Below are positions 26,436 through 36,777 of a stretch of 64,000 nucleotides of DNA, in pieces. Source of the stretch: Mycobacterium sp. Aquia_216 (lineage in GTDB: Bacteria > Actinomycetota > Actinomycetes > Mycobacteriales > Mycobacteriaceae). Below the pieces are notes generated by a model. The model did not search any database. It was not told the DNA's origin and worked only from the letters and a program-made list of their open reading frames with translations. Location of the stretch: positions 4,340,001-4,404,000 of the forward strand of contig NZ_CP113529.1 of the NCBI RefSeq assembly GCF_026723865.1, written 5' to 3'. A program made the position numbers and the translations under genes. The stretch's first letter is position 1. Each line of letters starts with the position of its first letter.

Positions 26436-28385
26436 ATGGCGCCGGACACGACAAACACTGCCGAACAGCTACGCAACGCGTTGGACGGGCGTTGGCGCGA
26501 CGTGAAGAACCGGATGCGGGCCACAATGAGCGAGGACCTGTTCCGCCCGCACTACACGCCGAACACGGTGATCGCGCGCACCAAGGTGGCCGAGCAGATG
26601 CGGATCATGGCCGCGTTCGGTGCGGCCGCCGACTCGTTCCGCAAGGAGCACGGCGGCACCGGCGACGTCGGTGCCGCGGTCACGATGATCGAGATGCTGG
26701 CGATGTCGGACCTGTCGCTGATGGTGAAGGCCGGCGTTCAGTGGGGGTTGTTCGGCGGCGCCGTGGAGAACCTGGGCACCGAGCGTCACCACGAGGCCTA
26801 CGTGCCCAAGATCATCAGCCTCGAGTTGCGCGGTTGTTTCGCAATGACCGAAACCGGACACGGCAGCGACGTCCAGTCGCTGGAGACCACCGCGACCTAC
26901 GACCCCGAGACCGAAGAGTTCGTCGTCAACTCCGAGACCCCGTCGGCCCGCAAGGACTACATCGGGGGCGCTGCCGAAACCGCAACCATGGCATCGGTTT
27001 TCGCGCAACTGATCACCACCGAAGGTGGCAAGCCGGTCAACCACGGCGTGCACTGCGTCTTGGTCCCGATCCGCGATGCCGACGGCAACGACCTGCCCGG
27101 GGTGACAACGTCGGACTGCGACTACAAGGGCGGTCTGCCCGGTGTGGACAACGGCCGCATCATGTTCGACCACGTCCGGGTGCCGCGGGAAAACCTGCTG
27201 AACAAGTACGGCGACGTCGCGCCCGACGGCACCTACACTTCGCCGATCGACAACCCCAACCGGCGGTTCTTCACCATGCTCGGCACGCTGATCCGCGGCC
27301 GGATCACCGTGGGCGGCAGCGCGGGGTCGGCCGCCCGCGTCGCGTTGGACATCGCCACTCGATATGCATTGCAGCGCAGGCAATTCAGTGCACCTGACGA
27401 CGAGGCGCATGAAGTGCTGATCATGGACTACCTGGTGCATCAGCGGCGGCTGTTCCCGTTGATAGCCAAGTCGTACGCGCTGCAGTTCGCGCAGAACGAG
27501 CTGGTGGCCAAGTGTCACGACCTGCAGACGTCGGACTTCCCCGATGCCGAGGAACAGCGCGAGCTGGAATCGCGTGCCGCCGGCCTGAAAGCGGCCAACA
27601 CCTGGCACGCCAGCCGCACCATTCAGGAGGCCCGCGAAGCCTGCGGCGGCGCGGGCTACATGGCCGAAAACCGGCTGATCGCCCTGCGCGCCGACACCGA
27701 CGTGTTCACCACCTTCGAGGGTGACAACCACGTGCTGACCCAGCTGGTGGCCAAGGAGCTGCTAACCGCCTACGCCGACGACATCAAGAGCATGAGCCCG
27801 GTCGAATGGGTGCGGTTTGCCGCCAACACCGTCGGTGAGAGGGTACTGAAACGCACTGCGGCCGAGGCGATTATGCAAAGGATCGTTGACGCCCGCCAGG
27901 ACAGCGAAGAAGAGGGCAGCCTATTCAACCGTGGTACGCAGGTCAATATGTTCGAAGCCCGCGAGGAGTATCTGCTTTCGTCGGTCGCCCGGCGCCTGCA
28001 GGGCAAAGCCAAGGAGATGTCGGCCTTCGACGCATTCAACGCCGTGCAGGACCATGTGCTGCACACCGCGAACGCACACATCGACCGGATCGTGCTGGAA
28101 GCATTCGTCGCCGGCATCGACGCCTGCGAAAACACCGAAGCCCGTGAGGTATTGGAGATGCTCTGCGACCTGTACGCGCTTTCGGTGATCGAGGATGACA
28201 AGGCCTGGTACATCGAGCACGGCTACCTGTCCACCGGACGGGCCAAGGCCGTGACCCGCGGGATCAACGATCGGTGCCGGGCTCTTCGCCCGCATGCCGA
28301 GACGCTGGTCGACGGCTTCGGGATCCCTGAGCCGCTGCGCTACGCCGAGATGCTGCACCCGGAGAACCTGCCCGACGCCGACTGA
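26436..28385 (+). CDS. Acyl-CoA oxidase/dehydrogenase family protein
   Basis: 649 aa, longer than a typical 380-aa acyl-CoA dehydrogenase. GCFAMTETGHGSDVQSLETTATYDPETEEFVV and EACGGAGYMAENR...DVFTTFEGDNHVLTQLVAKELL match acyl-CoA oxidases more closely than FadE proteins, with a C-terminal extra domain of about 200 residues. It oxidises acyl-CoA to enoyl-CoA using FAD. ATG at 26436 is chosen over an upstream ATG that would start inside the VIT spacer. Stands alone; its stop nearly meets the convergent phosphatase gene. Confidence 0.85.
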   Translation: MAPDTTNTAEQLRNALDGRWRDVKNRMRATMSEDLFRPHYTPNTVIARTKVAEQMRIMAAFGAAADSFRKEHGGTGDVGAAVTMIEMLAMSDLSLMVKAGVQWGLFGGAVENLGTERHHEAYVPKIISLELRGCFAMTETGHGSDVQSLETTATYDPETEEFVVNSETPSARKDYIGGAAETATMASVFAQLITTEGGKPVNHGVHCVLVPIRDADGNDLPGVTTSDCDYKGGLPGVDNGRIMFDHVRVPRENLLNKYGDVAPDGTYTSPIDNPNRRFFTMLGTLIRGRITVGGSAGSAARVALDIATRYALQRRQFSAPDDEAHEVLIMDYLVHQRRLFPLIAKSYALQFAQNELVAKCHDLQTSDFPDAEEQRELESRAAGLKAANTWHASRTIQEAREACGGAGYMAENRLIALRADTDVFTTFEGDNHVLTQLVAKELLTAYADDIKSMSPVEWVRFAANTVGERVLKRTAAEAIMQRIVDARQDSEEEGSLFNRGTQVNMFEAREEYLLSSVARRLQGKAKEMSAFDAFNAVQDHVLHTANAHIDRIVLEAFVAGIDACENTEAREVLEMLCDLYALSVIEDDKAWYIEHGYLSTGRAKAVTRGINDRCRALRPHAETLVDGFGIPEPLRYAEMLHPENLPDAD

Positions 28386-28386
28386 G

Positions 28387-29745
28387 TCAGCGACTGGCAA
28401 ACACCAGCAAGGCGATATCGTCGCTGGGTCGCAGAGTGAGGATCAGCGCGACGAGGTCGTCGATGAGTTCGCTGGCACTTAGACCGGCGCGACTCGCGAC
28501 AAAGCTTGCGAGTTCGTCTTCGCCGAACTGGCCGACGCCTCGGTTTCGGGTTTCGATGAGACCGTCGGTGTAGAACAGCAGCGTCTGACCGGGACGCAGT
28601 CGCACACTGCAGGATTCGAACGTCGCTTCGGTGAGTGCACCGAGCAGCATTCCACCGCTGGATCGGATCTCGCGCACCGAGCCGTCAGCGTCGTCGAGTA
28701 ACAGCGCCGGTGGGTGGCCACCGGTGGCCACGGTGACCTGGAATCCCGGTTCACCGACGCTGGGCTCCAGCGTTCCGAATAGCACTGTGCAGGAATGTCT
28801 TTCACTGGGATCACGGATCAACACCGAGTTCAGCTCGGCGAGCGCCTCGACGGGATCACTGTAATGCAGTGCGGCGGAACGCAGTGTGTAGCGGATCAAC
28901 GAGGTGACCGCCGCGGCTGCAGCACCATGGCCTTCGACATCGCCGAGGAAGAAAGCCCACCGCCGGGGCCCGATGGCGAACACGTCATAGAAGTCGCCGC
29001 CAACCTGCCGACGTGATGCCGGATGGTAATGCGCCGCAAGAGCCAGCCCCGGAATATCGGGAAGCGACGGTGGAAGCAACGTCCGTTGCAGCACCGCCGC
29101 GTATTCCTCGATGGCATCGCGCTCCCGTTCGGCGGAGTCGCGGCCGACTTCAGCGGCGTCGCGGTCGCGTTTGGCAACGTCGCGGTCCGCCCGTGCGGTG
29201 TCTCGTTCATCCTCAGCGCCCCGCAGCCGTTGCTGCACGCGCGAAGCGCTTATCCTCCTCATCCGCAGTTCCAGGTGATCCATGACGGCGGCGGCCAGGT
29301 CGATGAGCGTGGCGAGTTGATCGTCGCTGGGCTGATAGGGGCGCGAGTCAAACACGTCGACAGCCCCCAACCGATACCCGTCCGGGGTGACGATAGGAGC
29401 ACCCGCATAGAACCGAATTCCCAAGTGACCGCGCACCAGCGGATTGGTCGACGCTTGCGGATCGGTCAGCGCATCACAGACCACGTGTGGAACATCATCG
29501 AGGATGGCACTGGCGCACAGTCCTCGGCCGCGAGTTGTCTGCCCTATCCCGCGCAGCCCAACGGCGGCTTTGAACCAGATCCGGCTCGCGTCGACGATCG
29601 ACACCGTCGCCATTGATGTCCGGAAAGTTCGAGCCGCGATCCGCGCAATGCGATCGAAGACCTCTTCGGGCGGGGTGTCCAAGATCCGGTAGCGCGTTAC
29701 GGCCCGGATCCGACCCGCCTCGGTGGCACTATCCACCCGCTGCAT
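28387..29745 (-). CDS. GAF domain, PP2C-type (SpoIIE/RsbU) serine phosphatase
   Basis: 452 aa: a GAF sensor domain (about 20-165), a coiled coil of repeated RD-x-A units (about 170-215), and a PP2C/SpoIIE phosphatase domain with metal-binding GGDFYDVF, FLGDVEGHG, LFYTDGLIETR and SDDIALLVF. Such proteins dephosphorylate anti-anti-sigma factors in partner-switching stress pathways. No partner genes are adjacent. ATG at 29745 is chosen over a TTG three bases earlier. Confidence 0.85.
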   Translation of the reverse strand: MQRVDSATEAGRIRAVTRYRILDTPPEEVFDRIARIAARTFRTSMATVSIVDASRIWFKAAVGLRGIGQTTRGRGLCASAILDDVPHVVCDALTDPQASTNPLVRGHLGIRFYAGAPIVTPDGYRLGAVDVFDSRPYQPSDDQLATLIDLAAAVMDHLELRMRRISASRVQQRLRGAEDERDTARADRDVAKRDRDAAEVGRDSAERERDAIEEYAAVLQRTLLPPSLPDIPGLALAAHYHPASRRQVGGDFYDVFAIGPRRWAFFLGDVEGHGAAAAAVTSLIRYTLRSAALHYSDPVEALAELNSVLIRDPSERHSCTVLFGTLEPSVGEPGFQVTVATGGHPPALLLDDADGSVREIRSSGGMLLGALTEATFESCSVRLRPGQTLLFYTDGLIETRNRGVGQFGEDELASFVASRAGLSASELIDDLVALILTLRPSDDIALLVFASR

Positions 29746-29845
29746 CAATAGTCCTCATCGGTCACGTTTCCGCCCAGCGACCCGACGCCGACCAGTGTTT
29801 GCAGGATACGGTCGCGTTCGTCGTTGCGTCGACGGCGGTGTCGTT

Positions 29846-31255
29846 TCAACCGGCTCCGACCGCGTCGGGCGCGTTGCCGGCAGGGGCGGGTGCAAGCGGT
29901 CGGCGCACATACCTGATCCAGGTCAGCGCGGCGGCAAACACATAGACGGACAGGAAGATCCAGAACGCCGACGTCATCGTCCCGGTGCTGACATAGGACT
30001 GTCGCAATGCGACGTTGATACCGACACCGCCCAGTGACCCGAAGCCGGCGACGAAGCCGATGACGACGCCCGAGATCAATCGTGACCACTGACGCTGTTC
30101 GGTCTCGTCCATATCCAGGCTCTGGCTGCACGTTTCGAAGACCGTCGGGATCATCTTGTAGACCGATCCGTTGCCCAGCCCGGCCAGGGTGAACAAGGCG
30201 ATGAAGCAGGCCACATAACCCGCCATGGCGGAACCGCTGACCGGGCCCGCGTGCGGATCCTCGATGCTGCCGACGGTGATCAGCATCCCGGCGGACAACA
30301 CCATCGCGACAAAAACCGCGCACGCGACACGGCCCCCGCCGATTCGGTCGGCCAGCCGGCCGCCGTACACGCGGGCCAGCGAGGCGAGCAGCGGCCCGAT
30401 GAAGGCGAGTTCGGCGGCGTGCAGCGAGGCCTGGGATGTGGTTTGTCCGCCCGCCGTGAAACTGGTCTGCAATACCTGACCGAACGCGAACGAGAACCCG
30501 ATGAACGAGCCGAAGCTGCCGAGGTAAAGCAGCGAAAGCAGCCAGGTGTCGCGGGTGGAGAGCACCACCGACAGGATCGCTCGCAGACGGCCGGGCTCCA
30601 CCCGGTGCTGGGCGACGTTGTTCATCGAGAACGTGGCGCCGATGCCCGCGATGATCAACAGCACCAGATACAGGCCACACACCCAGTACGGCTGCCGGTC
30701 GCCCGCGATGGCAATGACCACCAGGCCGACGATCTGCATCATCGGCACCCCGAGATTGCCGATGCCGCCGGCAACTCCCAGCGCCGCACCCTTGAGCCGG
30801 TGCGGGTAGAAGGAGTTGGCGTTGCTCGCCGAAGCCGCGAAATTACCGCCACCCATGCCGGTCAGCGCCGCGCACACCAGGTACGGCCACAACGGCAGCC
30901 CCGGATGAGCCAGCAGCACCATCGCGCCGATCAACGGAACCACCAAGACGAACGCCGAGAACACCGCCAGGTTCCGGCCACCGAAGATGGCCGTTGCCAC
31001 AGCATATGTCGGCCGCAGACAGGCCCCGACCAGGGTGGCGATAATACCGAGCAGCAGCTTGTCGCCTGCGGAGAAGCCATACACATCGCGGGGCATGAAC
31101 AATGCCATCACCGGCCAGAGCGACCATACCGCGTAACCCAGATGCACGTTCACGGCCGACCAAAGCAGGTTGCGCCGCGCGATGGTCTTGCCACCCGCCT
31201 CCCAGGCCACCAGATCTTCTGCGTCCCAATGAGACAGGTGTCGTGACCTACCCAC
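29846..31255 (-). CDS. narK: Nitrate/nitrite transporter, NarK family (MFS)
   Basis: 469 aa, 12 membrane helices of the major facilitator superfamily. The nitrate-porter feature GMGGGNFAASASNANSFYP in helix 5 and a second LAGLGNGSVYKMIPTVFE in helix 11 are NarK signatures. GTG at 31255 follows a coupled upstream micro-ORF. It lies 1 kb from a nitrate reductase fusion gene, consistent with nitrate uptake for assimilation. From memory the positional counterpart is NarK1, Rv2329c. Confidence 0.9.
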   Translation of the reverse strand: MGRSRHLSHWDAEDLVAWEAGGKTIARRNLLWSAVNVHLGYAVWSLWPVMALFMPRDVYGFSAGDKLLLGIIATLVGACLRPTYAVATAIFGGRNLAVFSAFVLVVPLIGAMVLLAHPGLPLWPYLVCAALTGMGGGNFAASASNANSFYPHRLKGAALGVAGGIGNLGVPMMQIVGLVVIAIAGDRQPYWVCGLYLVLLIIAGIGATFSMNNVAQHRVEPGRLRAILSVVLSTRDTWLLSLLYLGSFGSFIGFSFAFGQVLQTSFTAGGQTTSQASLHAAELAFIGPLLASLARVYGGRLADRIGGGRVACAVFVAMVLSAGMLITVGSIEDPHAGPVSGSAMAGYVACFIALFTLAGLGNGSVYKMIPTVFETCSQSLDMDETEQRQWSRLISGVVIGFVAGFGSLGGVGINVALRQSYVSTGTMTSAFWIFLSVYVFAAALTWIRYVRRPLAPAPAGNAPDAVGAG

Positions 31256-31369
31256 TCACTTGACCGTCCGAAGGATGGTCCCGGAATTGACCCGTGGGAC
31301 GGCCCCTGCCGTCGAGGCCCCGGAGGCGCGCGGCCGTTCCTCGCCGTGCGGCAGCACCCGCTGTTCCAT
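31256..31369 (-). CDS. 37-aa coupled leader ORF upstream of narK
   Basis: A short frame starting at ATG 31369 with AAGGAGA about four bases upstream. Its TGA directly abuts the narK GTG, so ribosomes could pass on to narK. The peptide (MEQRVLPHGEERPR...) is polar, Arg- and Ala-rich and has no recognised domain. Translation is suggested by the strong ribosome site and the tight junction, but conservation has not been tested. Confidence 0.5.
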   Translation of the reverse strand: MEQRVLPHGEERPRASGASTAGAVPRVNSGTILRTVK

Positions 31370-31661
31370 CACTCTCCTTACTCCGTCGGCTAGACCGGAA
31401 ATCCAGGGTGCCAGGCCAACGTGCAGGTCGTTGTCATTGTCGACCGGAAAATCCTGGTGAATTCCTGGAAAAGTACTGGGTTCCCGCCGCCGCCGGGGCA
31501 CCGCATTCGCTTCGAGACGAGGGCCGGATATCGGCGGACCGCCGACTGTGCGGCCAGCCGCACGTTCGACGTCGAGTGTGCGGCCAGCTTCGCGTTCGTG
31601 CCCACCGCGCGGTGCGGGCGACCGGATGTCGCAGAAAATCGGAACATAATGTGCAACAACC
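31370..31661. other. Non-coding spacer with a 30-bp imperfect tandem repeat
   Basis: No gene is supported. At 31545-31598 there are two imperfect 30-bp units, each holding GTGCGGCCAGC (31548-31558 and 31578-31588). A similar GACGAGTGTGCGG word occurs in the spacer before the mce operon. Promoter elements for the leader ORF and narK should be in this spacer but are not obvious. Confidence 0.45.
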
Positions 31662-32144
31662 CTATTGGTGTGGAATTTTGCCGACGGGCTGCAACTTGCC
31701 GTCGGGACCGATCTGGAACTTGACGGTGCCAATTCCCTTGGGGCAACAGGGTTCTTCATTGCCGACCCGCCATTGATACTGAATCGTGACCGCATCGCCG
31801 CCCCCGGGCAGCACGGTGATGTACGGCTTGGGATTTGGCGTCGGTGTGCCCAGCGGCCTGTTGTGGTCGAAGAACACCAGCTGCTGGGGCGTCGACTCAC
31901 TGGCGATGGTCGGAATGATCTGCACCCAGTACAACCGGCAACTCTTGGCATGCCCCCGGGCGATCTCCACCCAACTCGAGCCGGGAACCTCGACGGGAAC
32001 CGACGCGATCGCCTGGCGCACGGTGTCGGCGCTCGGTCCGTCGGACTCCTTGCAGCTATCCGCCCGCGACGCCGGCGGTGTGGTGGGTTTTCCGCCGCAA
32101 GCCGAGGCCAACAAAATCAAGAAAATCACAAAGTGACGACGCAC
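31662..32144 (-). CDS. lppP: LppP-like lipoprotein
   Basis: 160 aa. A signal peptide (RRHFVIFLILLASAC) ends in the lipobox LASAC with Cys at residue 16, so the mature protein is lipid-anchored at the outer face of the membrane. The mature part is about 145 aa with a VQIIPTIASESTPQQLVFFDHNRPLGTPTPNPKPY core found in mycobacterial LppP/LprE-type proteins. Function unknown. Counterpart of Rv2330c from memory. Confidence 0.75.
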   Translation of the reverse strand: MRRHFVIFLILLASACGGKPTTPPASRADSCKESDGPSADTVRQAIASVPVEVPGSSWVEIARGHAKSCRLYWVQIIPTIASESTPQQLVFFDHNRPLGTPTPNPKPYITVLPGGGDAVTIQYQWRVGNEEPCCPKGIGTVKFQIGPDGKLQPVGKIPHQ

Positions 32145-32242
32145 TTTGTGAGCTTAGCGAAAACTGTGAATGTCCCATTTGTTTCGTCCGAGCCCCTGTT
32201 CCGAGGGGCAATTCCCAAGAGTCCGCGAGTAATCTGGCGTCA

Positions 32243-32268
32243 GCCGCAGATCAGTGCTGACCTGCGGC
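32243..32268. promoter_or_regulatory. 26-bp dyad upstream of the nitrate reductase
   Basis: GCCGCAG (32243-32249) pairs with CTGCGGC (32262-32268), and the interior TCAG-TG-CTGA pairs again with one mismatch between the two. It lies in the 287-bp spacer shared with the divergent lipoprotein gene and could be an operator or an RNA hairpin. Confidence 0.45.
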
Positions 32269-32334
32269 TACCTGCTCGGCCTGCGGGTTTTGCAAACACC
32301 TCACAAATGCGTCCGCTTCCGGTGAGATCAAGCC

Positions 32335-32388
32335 GTAAAACGGCGGAAACATCGGACGCCCGACGCTGAAACATCCATGTCGCACGAT
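32335..32388. promoter_or_regulatory. Tandem GAAACATC element, copy 1
   Basis: Two GAAACATC boxes start 22 bp apart (32346 and 32368), preceded by GTAAAACGGCG and followed at a fixed distance by TCGCACGAT. The same 54-bp arrangement recurs at 36683-36736 at about 80 percent identity, with all box spacings unchanged while the bases between the boxes are half diverged. Conservation of boxes against a diverged background suggests binding sites for a regulator of nitrate assimilation. Confidence 0.6.
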
Positions 32389-32431
32389 TTAGCCGATAGG
32401 CCCTTGCGCGCCCGAAAGGAGGGCAGTAGGC

Positions 32432-35400
32432 GTGGCTGCGGAGCGTGGTCAGGACACCGTGAACAGCCTGTGCGCCTACTGCGGCGTGGGCTGCGGCATG
32501 GTGTTGCAGATCACCAGTGACCCGAAAAACGGCCACAGTCACGTCGCGAAATCTGTTGGCAACAAAAGCCACCCGGCCAACTTCGGCCGCCTGTGCACCA
32601 AGGGCGCAACTACCGCGGACATGTTGGCCGCACCCGGCCGGATGGATTCGGCCTATTGGCGGGCGGAGCGCGGCGAGGCCCTCGCGCCGGTCGATCTTGA
32701 CGCCGCAATCACCCAATCCGCGAAGCAGTTGCGGGCGATCATCGACGAACACGGCCCAGACGCCTTCGCCCTGTACGTGTCCGGGCAGATGTCGCTGGAA
32801 GCGCAATACCTGGCGAACAAGCTGACCAAGGGCTTCATCGGCACCAACCAGATCGAGTCGAACTCGCGACTATGCATGGCCAGCGCGGGGTCTGGCTACA
32901 AGCTGTCGCTCGGCGCGGACGGGCCGCCCGGTTCCTATCAGGACTTCGACAAGGCCGACGTGTTCTTCGTCATCGGCGCCAATATGGCTGACTGCCACCC
33001 GATTCTGTTCCTGCGGATGATGGAACGCGTCAAGGCCGGCGCCAAATTGATCGTCGTCGATCCGCGCCGCACCGCGACCGCCGAGAAGGCCGACCTCTAT
33101 CTGCAGATCTCGTCCGGTACGGATCTCGCACTGCTGAACGGGCTGCTGCACCTGATCGTCGAAAACGGCCACACCGACCCAGAATTCATCGCCGAATTCA
33201 CCGATGGCTGGGACGAGATGCCCGGTTTCCTCGAGCAGTTCACCCCGGACAAGGTCAGCGAAATCACCCGCATTCCCGCCGAAGACATCCGTACCGCGGC
33301 CCGCTGGATCGGCGAAGCCGACAACTTCATGACCTGCTGGACGATGGGGCTCAACCAGAGCACCCACGGCACCTGGAACACCAACGCGATCTGCAACCTG
33401 CACCTGGCAACCGGCGCGATCTGCAAGCCGGGCAGCGGTCCGTTTTCGCTCACCGGCCAGCCCAACGCGATGGGCGGGCGCGAAATGGGTTACATGGGAC
33501 CGGGGCTGCCGGGCCAGCGCGCGGTGACCTCGGCGGCCGACCGCGACTTCGTCGAGGACCAGTGGGGCATCCCCCGCGGATCGTTGCGTACCGACGTCGG
33601 CACCGGCACCGTCGACATGTTCTCCCGCATGGCCACTGGCGAGATCAAGGCTTGCTGGATCATCTGCACCAATCCCGTTGCCAGCGTTGCCAATCGGAAA
33701 ACAGTGCTGGCGGGCCTGGAGAAAGCCGAGCTGGTGATCGCCCAGGACGCGTTCTTGGAGACCGAGACCAACGAATACGCCGACGTGTTGCTGCCCGCCG
33801 CCCTGTGGACAGAGTCCGAAGGGGTGATGACCAACTCCGAGCGCAACATGACGCTGTTCCAGCCGGCGGTGCGAGCACCCGGCCAGGCGATGCCGGACTG
33901 GCAGATCATCGCCAAGATCGCTTGCGAGATGGGCTTTTCGGACTCCTTCAGCTATGACTGCGCAGAAGACGTATTCGAGGAGATCAAGCGGTTCTGGAAT
34001 CCCAAGACGGGCTACGACTTGCGCGGCGCGAGCTATGCCCGGCTGCGGCAGACCCCGCTGCAATGGCCGTGTCCGCCGGATGGTGTCGACGATCGCAACC
34101 CGATCCGCTACCTGAACGACGGCGTCAGCCACACCCAGTTGGTCCGAGAGGACGGAACCGTGCCGCGGTTGGCCTTCGCCACCGCGAACGGTCGCGCGAT
34201 GTTCTTCGCGCGCCCGCACCTGTCGCCCGAGGAGATGCCGGACGACGACTACCCGTTCCTGCTCAACACCGGGCGTCTGCAGCACCAATGGCACACGATG
34301 ACCAAGACCGGCAAGGTCGCCAAGCTCAACAAGCTCAACCCCGGACCATTCGTCGAAATCCATCCTGACGACGCGGCGCGGCTCGAGATCGCCGACGACG
34401 ATCAGGTCGAAATCGCCTCGCGCCGTGGCCGAGCCGTGCTACCGGCCGTGGTCACTGACCGGGTGCGGCCCGGCAACTGCTTCGCACCGTTCCACTGGAA
34501 CGACTCGTTCGGCGAGTACTTGTCGATCAACGCGGTCACCAACGACGCGGTGGATCCGGTTTCCTACCAACCGGAATTCAAGACGTGTGCGGTCACTGTC
34601 ACGAAGATCACCGTCACCACATCGGATGTCGACACCGAACCCGAGCCTGCGGTGACCACCAGCGCGACGGACCCCGCAGCTACGGAGGTTACCGAAATCA
34701 CCAGTTCACAGGTAGACGCCCTCGCCGAAATCCTTGGTGTGGCAAACGAACCGGTGCCCCAGCTCGGTCCGCTCGGCCGGACCTACCTGGCCGGGATACT
34801 CGCCGGGTTGCGGACGGAAGCCGGCCGCCGCAACCTCGGGGTTCCCACCCTGCCGCTCAATGCCCCATTCGACACCAACACCCGACTGTGGGTGGACGGT
34901 CTGCTTGCGGGGATGTTCGCGCGTACCGAACCGCCCGCGTCGATGCCGGCTTTTACACCGGTCTCCCCCACCGTCGATGCGCCGGCGGACCCACCCACGA
35001 CGCCCCAGGTCGACGCCGCGCCGAAGCGGGCTCCGATTGTGGTGTTGTGGGCTTCGCAGACCGGCAACGCCGAAGAGCTCGCCGCCCAGGTCGTAGCCAG
35101 ACTCGGCGAAGCTCAGCTGTCGGTGGCATCGCACAGCATGGACGACTTCCCGGTGGCCGACTTGGCCACCACGCAAGAACTGTTGGTGGTCACGAGCACC
35201 ACCGGTGACGGCGAGGCCCCGGACAACGGCGCCGCACTGTGGCGAGCGCTGACCGGTGACAGCGCGCCGCAGCTCACCCAGACCCGCTACGCCGTCCTCG
35301 CCCTGGGCGACTCGAACTACGACGACTTCTGCGGCTACGGGCGCAAGCTCGACGAGAAGTTGGCGGAGCTGGGCGCGACCCGCATCGTCAATCGCGTCGA

Positions 35401-36667
35401 CTGCGAGCCCGACTACGAGGAGGCCGCCGATGGGTGGCTGGGCGGAGTCATCGGGGCGCTGACACGCACACCCACCCCGGTCGGCCAGGGAACCGCGGCC
35501 TCGGCAGCGGCGCCCGCGCGCCGTCCGGCAACCCGTCCCAAGGAGCCGACCTATAACAAAAAGTGCCCGCTGGTTACCGACATGATCCGCAACACCACGC
35601 TCAGCGGACCGAGCTCCGCAAAAGACGTGCGGCAGATCGTGTTTGACCTCCCCGGCGAGCATGTCAGCTACGAGGCCGGCGACGCGCTCGGGGTATGGCC
35701 GCGCAACAGCGACAAACTCGTCGACGAATGGCTGTCGGTCACCGGACTGGATGCACAGACCCCGGTCGAGGTCGGCGAGCATGGTCTGATGTCGTTGCGC
35801 TCCGCGCTCACCGAACGGCTCGAGATCGCCCACATCAGCCGGGACCTGGTGCGGTTCGTGCAGGAGCGCACCGGCGATCCGAAACTCGCCGAGCTATTGA
35901 AGCCGCAAAACAAAGCCGCGCTGAGCAATTGGACGTGGGGGCGCCAGTCCGTCGACCTGCTGGCGCAGCTGCCGGTCTCGGCATCCGCCCACGAGTGGCT
36001 GAGGGTCCTCAAACGCCTTCAACCGCGCCTGTATTCGATCTCGTCGAGTCCTAAAGAGTGCCCCGGAGAAGCGCACCTGACAGTCTCACCGGTGCGCTAT
36101 AACTTCCAGGGCGTCCCCCGCCGCGGGGTGTGTTCGACCTACCTTGCCGACCGCTCTCCCGGCGATCGAGTCGCTGTCTATCTGCAGTCGTCGAGCAATT
36201 TCAGGACACCCAGCGATTCACACACGCCGATGATCATGATCGGTCCCGGGACCGGTATCGCCCCGTTCCGGGGCTTCCTGCAGGAGCGCCGCGCGCTCGG
36301 CCACACCGGACCAAACTGGCTGTTCTTCGGGGAGCAACACGCCGAGACCGACTACTACTACCGGGACGAGATCGAGAAGATGCACGCCGACGGGCTCCTC
36401 ACCGAACTCGACCTGGCGTTCTCCCGGGACCAGCAGGAGAAGGTCTACGTCCAGCACCTGATGCGCAAGCGTGGCGCGCAACTGTGGAGCTGGCTGCAGG
36501 ACGGCGCGCAGCTGTATGTGTGCGGCAGTGCCGACCCGATGGCCAAAGACGTAGATCGCGCGCTGTGCGACATCGCCGCCGAACACGGCAACCTCGACCC
36601 CGACGCCGCGTCGGCCTACGTCCAGTCGCTGAGCGCGGACAAGCGCTACCACCGCGACGTCTACTAG
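32432..36667 (+). CDS. Assimilatory nitrate reductase fused to a sulfite-reductase-type flavoprotein
   Basis: 1411 aa. N-terminal [4Fe-4S] site C14-x2-C17-x3-C21...C55, a molybdopterin oxidoreductase core (to about 730), a linker, a flavodoxin domain from about 868 ([15 protein letters not shown]), and FAD/NADPH-binding domains (about 1030-1411; [37 protein letters not shown]). NADPH electrons would pass FAD-FMN-FeS-Mo to reduce nitrate to nitrite. It corresponds in layout to the mycobacterial NasN-type reductase described in M. smegmatis, from memory. GTG start preceded by AAAGGAGG. No nitrite reductase gene is nearby. Confidence 0.85.
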   Translation: MAAERGQDTVNSLCAYCGVGCGMVLQITSDPKNGHSHVAKSVGNKSHPANFGRLCTKGATTADMLAAPGRMDSAYWRAERGEALAPVDLDAAITQSAKQLRAIIDEHGPDAFALYVSGQMSLEAQYLANKLTKGFIGTNQIESNSRLCMASAGSGYKLSLGADGPPGSYQDFDKADVFFVIGANMADCHPILFLRMMERVKAGAKLIVVDPRRTATAEKADLYLQISSGTDLALLNGLLHLIVENGHTDPEFIAEFTDGWDEMPGFLEQFTPDKVSEITRIPAEDIRTAARWIGEADNFMTCWTMGLNQSTHGTWNTNAICNLHLATGAICKPGSGPFSLTGQPNAMGGREMGYMGPGLPGQRAVTSAADRDFVEDQWGIPRGSLRTDVGTGTVDMFSRMATGEIKACWIICTNPVASVANRKTVLAGLEKAELVIAQDAFLETETNEYADVLLPAALWTESEGVMTNSERNMTLFQPAVRAPGQAMPDWQIIAKIACEMGFSDSFSYDCAEDVFEEIKRFWNPKTGYDLRGASYARLRQTPLQWPCPPDGVDDRNPIRYLNDGVSHTQLVREDGTVPRLAFATANGRAMFFARPHLSPEEMPDDDYPFLLNTGRLQHQWHTMTKTGKVAKLNKLNPGPFVEIHPDDAARLEIADDDQVEIASRRGRAVLPAVVTDRVRPGNCFAPFHWNDSFGEYLSINAVTNDAVDPVSYQPEFKTCAVTVTKITVTTSDVDTEPEPAVTTSATDPAATEVTEITSSQVDALAEILGVANEPVPQLGPLGRTYLAGILAGLRTEAGRRNLGVPTLPLNAPFDTNTRLWVDGLLAGMFARTEPPASMPAFTPVSPTVDAPADPPTTPQVDAAPKRAPIVVLWASQTGNAEELAAQVVARLGEAQLSVASHSMDDFPVADLATTQELLVVTSTTGDGEAPDNGAALWRALTGDSAPQLTQTRYAVLALGDSNYDDFCGYGRKLDEKLAELGATRIVNRVDCEPDYEEAADGWLGGVIGALTRTPTPVGQGTAASAAAPARRPATRPKEPTYNKKCPLVTDMIRNTTLSGPSSAKDVRQIVFDLPGEHVSYEAGDALGVWPRNSDKLVDEWLSVTGLDAQTPVEVGEHGLMSLRSALTERLEIAHISRDLVRFVQERTGDPKLAELLKPQNKAALSNWTWGRQSVDLLAQLPVSASAHEWLRVLKRLQPRLYSISSSPKECPGEAHLTVSPVRYNFQGVPRRGVCSTYLADRSPGDRVAVYLQSSSNFRTPSDSHTPMIMIGPGTGIAPFRGFLQERRALGHTGPNWLFFGEQHAETDYYYRDEIEKMHADGLLTELDLAFSRDQQEKVYVQHLMRKRGAQLWSWLQDGAQLYVCGSADPMAKDVDRALCDIAAEHGNLDPDAASAYVQSLSADKRYHRDVY

Positions 36668-36682
36668 CCACCCGTCGAACCC

Positions 36683-36736
36683 GTAATACGGCGGAAACAT
36701 CTGCCATCCGCGGCCGAAACATCGCTATCGCACGAT
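36683..36736. promoter_or_regulatory. Tandem GAAACATC element, copy 2
   Basis: GAAACATC at 36694 and 36716, again 22 bp apart, with GTAATACGGCG before and TCGCACGAT after. It stands 41 bp before the start of the small reductase-like ORF and may drive it and the sulfur genes downstream. Confidence 0.6.
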
Positions 36737-36777
36737 GTGCTCAACAACTGGTGCGTAGCCGATGAAGGGGTGTCCGC

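Noticed and set aside
29745..30680. 311-aa ORF on the minus strand
   Set aside because: Shadow of narK in another frame, Arg-rich and without features.
31653..32369. 234-aa plus-strand ORF opposite the LppP-like gene
   Set aside because: The minus strand has a signal peptide and lipobox; the plus frame has no family features.
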